The notes below the pieces were generated by a model. That model had not been told where the DNA came from. It did not search any database and saw nothing but the letters and a program-made list of their open reading frames with translations. 64,000 nt of DNA from DVEG01 sp964405435 (lineage in GTDB: Bacteria; Cyanobacteriota; Cyanobacteriia; Cyanobacteriales; Oscillatoriaceae). The DNA is taken from positions 62,001 to 126,000 of the forward strand of contig CAYOOD010000001.1 in assembly GCA_964405435.1 (NCBI GenBank). The letters are read 5' to 3'. Position 1 is the first letter of the stretch, and every line of letters starts with the position of its first letter. The translations under genes and the position numbers were made by a program. Positions 61,670-64,000 of the stretch are shown one piece after another.

Positions 61670-61770
61670 TTCCGCTGCCCCTACAGCCTTACGATTCGTT
61701 CCAGGGCGGGCACGGAGGCACCGCCCCTACAGCCTAGTAACGCAGACTGGGAGGCTTTGCCTCCCGATGA
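61670..61770. repeat. Dispersed GC-rich palindromic repeats
   Basis: This stretch holds GGGCGGGCACG...CACCGCCCCTAC (61714-61736), flanked by two CCCCTACAGCC copies, and a 7-bp hairpin GGGAGGC-TTT-GCCTCCC at 61749-61765. The first unit belongs to the same family as the one at the end of the methyltransferase gene. Confidence 0.7.
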
Positions 61771-61902
61771 ATGACGGTGCCTAAAATTGTTATAATAACA
61801 CATTTGTGCAGCTAAAGTAAAGATACGCTAGAAGGTGGAAGGGCGGGGCAGGTAAAGATTGTCTTTCGGCGTGCAGGGATTTTGGGGAGAAGAAAGCCCC
61901 TA

Positions 61903-62039
61903 CAGCCGATATTTGAACAAGAGAAAAGGGTAAAATAAGTGCGATCGCGCTTTTTGGCTCCGCCATGATTTACTGCCTCAACCCCACCTGCGAGCAACCC
62001 CAAAATCCCGATACGAATAAATTTTGCCACAGTTGCGGG
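61903..62039 (+). repeat. Left copy of a duplicated leader and gene start
   Basis: From CAGCCGATATTTGAACAAGA through AGGGTAAAATAAGTGCGATC and into the coding start, this region is nearly identical to 63871-64000. It covers the likely promoter and the first 22 codons or so, with a short diverged patch just before the ATG. Confidence 0.85.
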
Positions 62040-63788
62040 AAAGAATTGCAGCCGCTTCTGAGAGGGCGCTACCGCATCAAAAATGCGATCGGGCAGGGGG
62101 GATTTGGCAAAACTTATCTCGCAGAAGACGAAGAAAGATGTCAAGCCCACTGCGTCGTCAAGCAATTCGCGCCCGTACCGCAGATGCAAACCAATCCCCA
62201 GGTACTCCAAAAAGCAGCAGAACTGTTTAATCAAGAAGCTCAACGACTCCTGCAACTAGAAGGACATCCTCAAATCCCAACTTTATACGCTTACTTTGAG
62301 GAAAATAATTACCTGTATTTAGTGCAGCAGTTTATCAAGGGCAAAACCTTGATGGAGGAGTTCGAGGAAAACGGGACTTTCAGCGAAACTCAGATAACCG
62401 AACTGCTGGAAGATTTATTGCCAGTGCTGGATTTCGTGCATCAGCGCGGCGTCATTCACCGAGATATCAAACCAGCGAATATCATCCGCCGGGAAAATGA
62501 CAGCAAACTGGTATTGATTGATTTTGGAGTAGCGAAGCAGGCAGCGGGGATTTCGCCAACCCAACAACAGGGGACAACAGTAGGAACTGTCGGCTATGCT
62601 CCGATGGAACAAGTTATGCGGGGTGTTGTCTATGCTGCCAGCGATTTGTATAGTTTGGCGGTGACATGCGTGCGGTTGATGACGGGAGAATTTCCAAAAG
62701 CCGACGGTTCGGACGCTCTCTATGATGTTATAGAAGCTCGCTGGATGTGGCGAGAAAATCTGCCGCTCGGCGCAAGTGTCAGCGTGCAGTTAGGGCAGAT
62801 ATTGGATAAGCTGTTAAAAGATTATGTGAAAGAACGATATCAGTCAGCCGCAGAAGTTTTAGCGGCTTTGAAGGGTTCCGTTTCTGCTGTTTCTGCTGCA
62901 CTGCCCAAAACCCATTCCCAAAATTCTCCTTCTATATTACTGTTAACATTTGACTTTGAGGTAGTAACAGTCAATTCGCGGGGGAAGGAAATCAACCGCC
63001 AGCGCCGCCAAGCAGAATTTTTTAGCGAAAATTTGGGAAGCGGAGTGATTCTGGAAATGGTGGCGATACCGGGGGGAACGTTCTTAATGGGTTCGCCGTT
63101 TACAGAGAAAGAGCGCGTCAACGATGAAAGCCCGCCGCACCCCGTCAGCATACAACCCTTTTTCATGGGAAAATACACCGTCACGCAGGCACAATGGCGG
63201 GCAGTTGCAGCTTTGCCCGACATCAACATATCGCTGAAACTCAATCCATCGGAATTTAAAGGGGATACTCTGCCGGTGGAGTCAATATCTTGGGAAGAGG
63301 CGGTGGAATTTTGCGCGCGGCTGAGCAAAAAAACCGGGCGTGCTTACCGACTGCCGAGCGAGGCAGAATGGGAATATGCCTGTCGCGCCGGAACGACAAC
63401 GCCGTTTCATTTCGGAGAGACTATTACGCCAGATTTGGCGAATTATAACGGCAATTCTCCCTACGGAAATGCTCCAAAGGGAACGTATCGCCAGCAAACA
63501 ACACCCGTGGGTACTTTTCCGCCTAATGCTTTTGGTTTGTACGACATGCACGGGAATGTCTGGGAACGGTGTGCTGATTCTTGGCACGATAATTACAAGG
63601 GAGCGCCTGGGGATGGGAGCGTGTGGGAATTGGGCGGCGAGACAAATTGGCGAGTACCGCGTGGGGGTTCGTGGTTTAATAGTGCGGTTAATTGCCGCAG
63701 TGCCAACCGCTGCAGGTTCTATGGGGGCAGCAGGAATGGTAAGTACGGTTTTCGCGTAGCGGGAGCGCGTCTGCTGCCAGTGCCCTAG
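61965..63788 (+). CDS. Zinc ribbon - Ser/Thr kinase - formylglycine-enzyme (FGE-sulfatase) fusion
   Basis: This 607-residue protein has an N-terminal four-Cys zinc ribbon (Cys4, Cys9, Cys21, Cys24), a Hanks-type kinase (residues 36-300: glycine loop GQGGFGKTYL, Lys66, HRDIKPAN at 165-172, DFG at 186-188), a linker, and a C-terminal FGE-sulfatase domain (about 360-605: MVAIPGGTFLMGSPF, YRLPSEAEWEYACRAGT, GLYDMHGNVWE, RGGSWFN). The FGE fold of this kind is a C-type-lectin scaffold; most bacterial members are not sulfatase-activating enzymes and lack the catalytic cysteines. The last 35 residues look hypervariable (see 63660). No membrane segment. A second copy starts 145 bp downstream. Confidence 0.93.
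   Translation: MIYCLNPTCEQPQNPDTNKFCHSCGKELQPLLRGRYRIKNAIGQGGFGKTYLAEDEERCQAHCVVKQFAPVPQMQTNPQVLQKAAELFNQEAQRLLQLEGHPQIPTLYAYFEENNYLYLVQQFIKGKTLMEEFEENGTFSETQITELLEDLLPVLDFVHQRGVIHRDIKPANIIRRENDSKLVLIDFGVAKQAAGISPTQQQGTTVGTVGYAPMEQVMRGVVYAASDLYSLAVTCVRLMTGEFPKADGSDALYDVIEARWMWRENLPLGASVSVQLGQILDKLLKDYVKERYQSAAEVLAALKGSVSAVSAALPKTHSQNSPSILLLTFDFEVVTVNSRGKEINRQRRQAEFFSENLGSGVILEMVAIPGGTFLMGSPFTEKERVNDESPPHPVSIQPFFMGKYTVTQAQWRAVAALPDINISLKLNPSEFKGDTLPVESISWEEAVEFCARLSKKTGRAYRLPSEAEWEYACRAGTTTPFHFGETITPDLANYNGNSPYGNAPKGTYRQQTTPVGTFPPNAFGLYDMHGNVWERCADSWHDNYKGAPGDGSVWELGGETNWRVPRGGSWFNSAVNCRSANRCRFYGGSRNGKYGFRVAGARLLPVP
63660..63764 (+). other. Candidate diversity-generating retroelement variable region
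   Basis: These 35 codons (RGGSWFNSAVNCRSANRCRF then YGGSRNGKYGFRVAG) end the lectin-fold domain. Conserved frame residues (RGGSW, NCRSA, R, GFRVA) alternate with unusual residues at the positions where homologues vary. Many codons fit change from AAC or AAT (TGC, TTC, GGC, AGC, GGT, TAC), as expected from adenine mutagenesis. No template repeat or reverse transcriptase is in the window, so the identity is inferred. Confidence 0.45.
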
Positions 63789-63870
63789 TGCAAGTTGTGA
63801 GGATTTTCTTTTCGACGGTTTTGCCCTCTTTTCTTTTTCTTATCGGGTTCGCGACAGCATTTTTTGGGAA

Positions 63871-64000
63871 CAGCCGATATTTGAACAAGAGGAAAGGGTA
63901 AAATAAGTGCGATCGCACTCGTCACGCTCTGCCATGATTTACTGCCTCAATCCCACCTGCGAGCAACCCCAAAATCCCGATACCCATAAATTCTGCCAGA
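63871..64000 (+). repeat. Right copy of the duplicated leader and gene start
   Basis: It repeats 61903-62039 with few changes, apart from a diverged patch between the GCGATCGC octamer and the ATG. It continues to the window edge. Confidence 0.85.
63934..64000 (+). CDS. Second zinc ribbon-kinase gene, 5' part (continues beyond window)
   Basis: ATG 63934 opens MIYCLNPTCEQPQNPDTHKF then CQ, the same zinc-ribbon start as the kinase-FGE gene 1.97 kb upstream, with two substitutions in the visible codons. It is a tandem paralogue; whether it also carries the FGE domain cannot be seen. Confidence 0.85.
   Translation, partial: MIYCLNPTCEQPQNPDTHKFCQ

Noticed and set aside
61965..63788. A true formylglycine-generating (sulfatase-activating) enzyme
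   Set aside because: The fold matches, but no sulfatase is nearby, the protein is fused to a kinase, and such lectin-fold domains in cyanobacterial kinases are usually not catalytic.
1..64000. A DGR reverse transcriptase or template repeat within the window
   Set aside because: I found no reverse-transcriptase motif and no A-rich copy of the 63660-63764 segment here; it would have to lie outside.

Overview
The window is chromosomal DNA from a cyanobacterium. It carries psaM (photosystem I), petB and petD (cytochrome b6f), ctpA (D1 processing), a thylakoid-type thioredoxin, several cyanobacteria-specific families (DUF3153, DUF6464, NIL-ferredoxin, an Slr1601-like protein) and very many copies of the HIP1-type octamer GCGATCGC in both genes and spacers. 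Multi-domain Ser/Thr kinases, pentapeptide proteins, an Uma2 protein and abundant short palindromic repeats suggest a large-genome, probably filamentous lineage. I cannot name a genus. I saw no rRNA, tRNA, CRISPR array, prophage or full-length insertion sequence.

Layout. 0-9 kb: the 3' end of an usher-like outer-membrane protein, a TldE/PmbA protease-family protein, a DUF3153 lipoprotein, and a convergent 1797-residue Ser/Thr kinase-ATPase-GAF-histidine kinase. 9.4-10.5 kb: a wrecked cyclase-family gene containing a 137-bp miniature transposon. 11-18.5 kb: housekeeping genes (LapA-like, scpA, sugar nucleotidyltransferase, speA, ndk, terC, psaM). 18.9-24 kb: a small coiled-coil protein, a TPR protein, and ctpA divergent from petB-petD. 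24-30 kb: anti-sigma-type kinase, glycosyltransferase, zinc-ribbon membrane protein, RDD/pentapeptide fusion and small exported proteins. 30-40 kb: a membrane and ion-transport neighbourhood (lipoprotein methyltransferase, P-type ATPase, AI-2E-type exporter, a nonsense-interrupted gene, a holin-like protein, a large membrane protein, an OmpR-type regulator) ending in a broken histidine kinase that holds a second, identical copy of the miniature transposon. Three spacers here share a direct-repeat motif with 11-bp period. 40-54.5 kb: an unusual signal peptidase fusion, SDR, murG, orphan C5 DNA methyltransferase, txlA-like, ferredoxin, fmt, pyrE, amine oxidase and a papain-fold peptidase with a LysM-like acidic tail. 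54.5-61.6 kb: pentapeptide protein, DUF433 antitoxin-like, thiC under a TPP riboswitch, Uma2, several small membrane and exported proteins, and a VapBC-type pair whose toxin is frameshifted. 61.9-64 kb: a zinc ribbon-kinase-formylglycine-enzyme fusion followed by the start of a second copy.

Most interesting points. (1) Two identical 137-bp elements with 13-bp terminal inverted repeats and perfect 8-bp target duplications, each inside a gene. (2) Tandem kinase-FGE genes whose last 35 codons resemble the variable region of a diversity-generating retroelement; no reverse transcriptase lies in the window. (3) A shared 11-bp-period motif in the transport cluster beside an OmpR-type regulator that has lost its kinase. 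(4) Several genes caught in decay: the cyclase, the histidine kinase, the PIN toxin and a nonsense-split exported protein.
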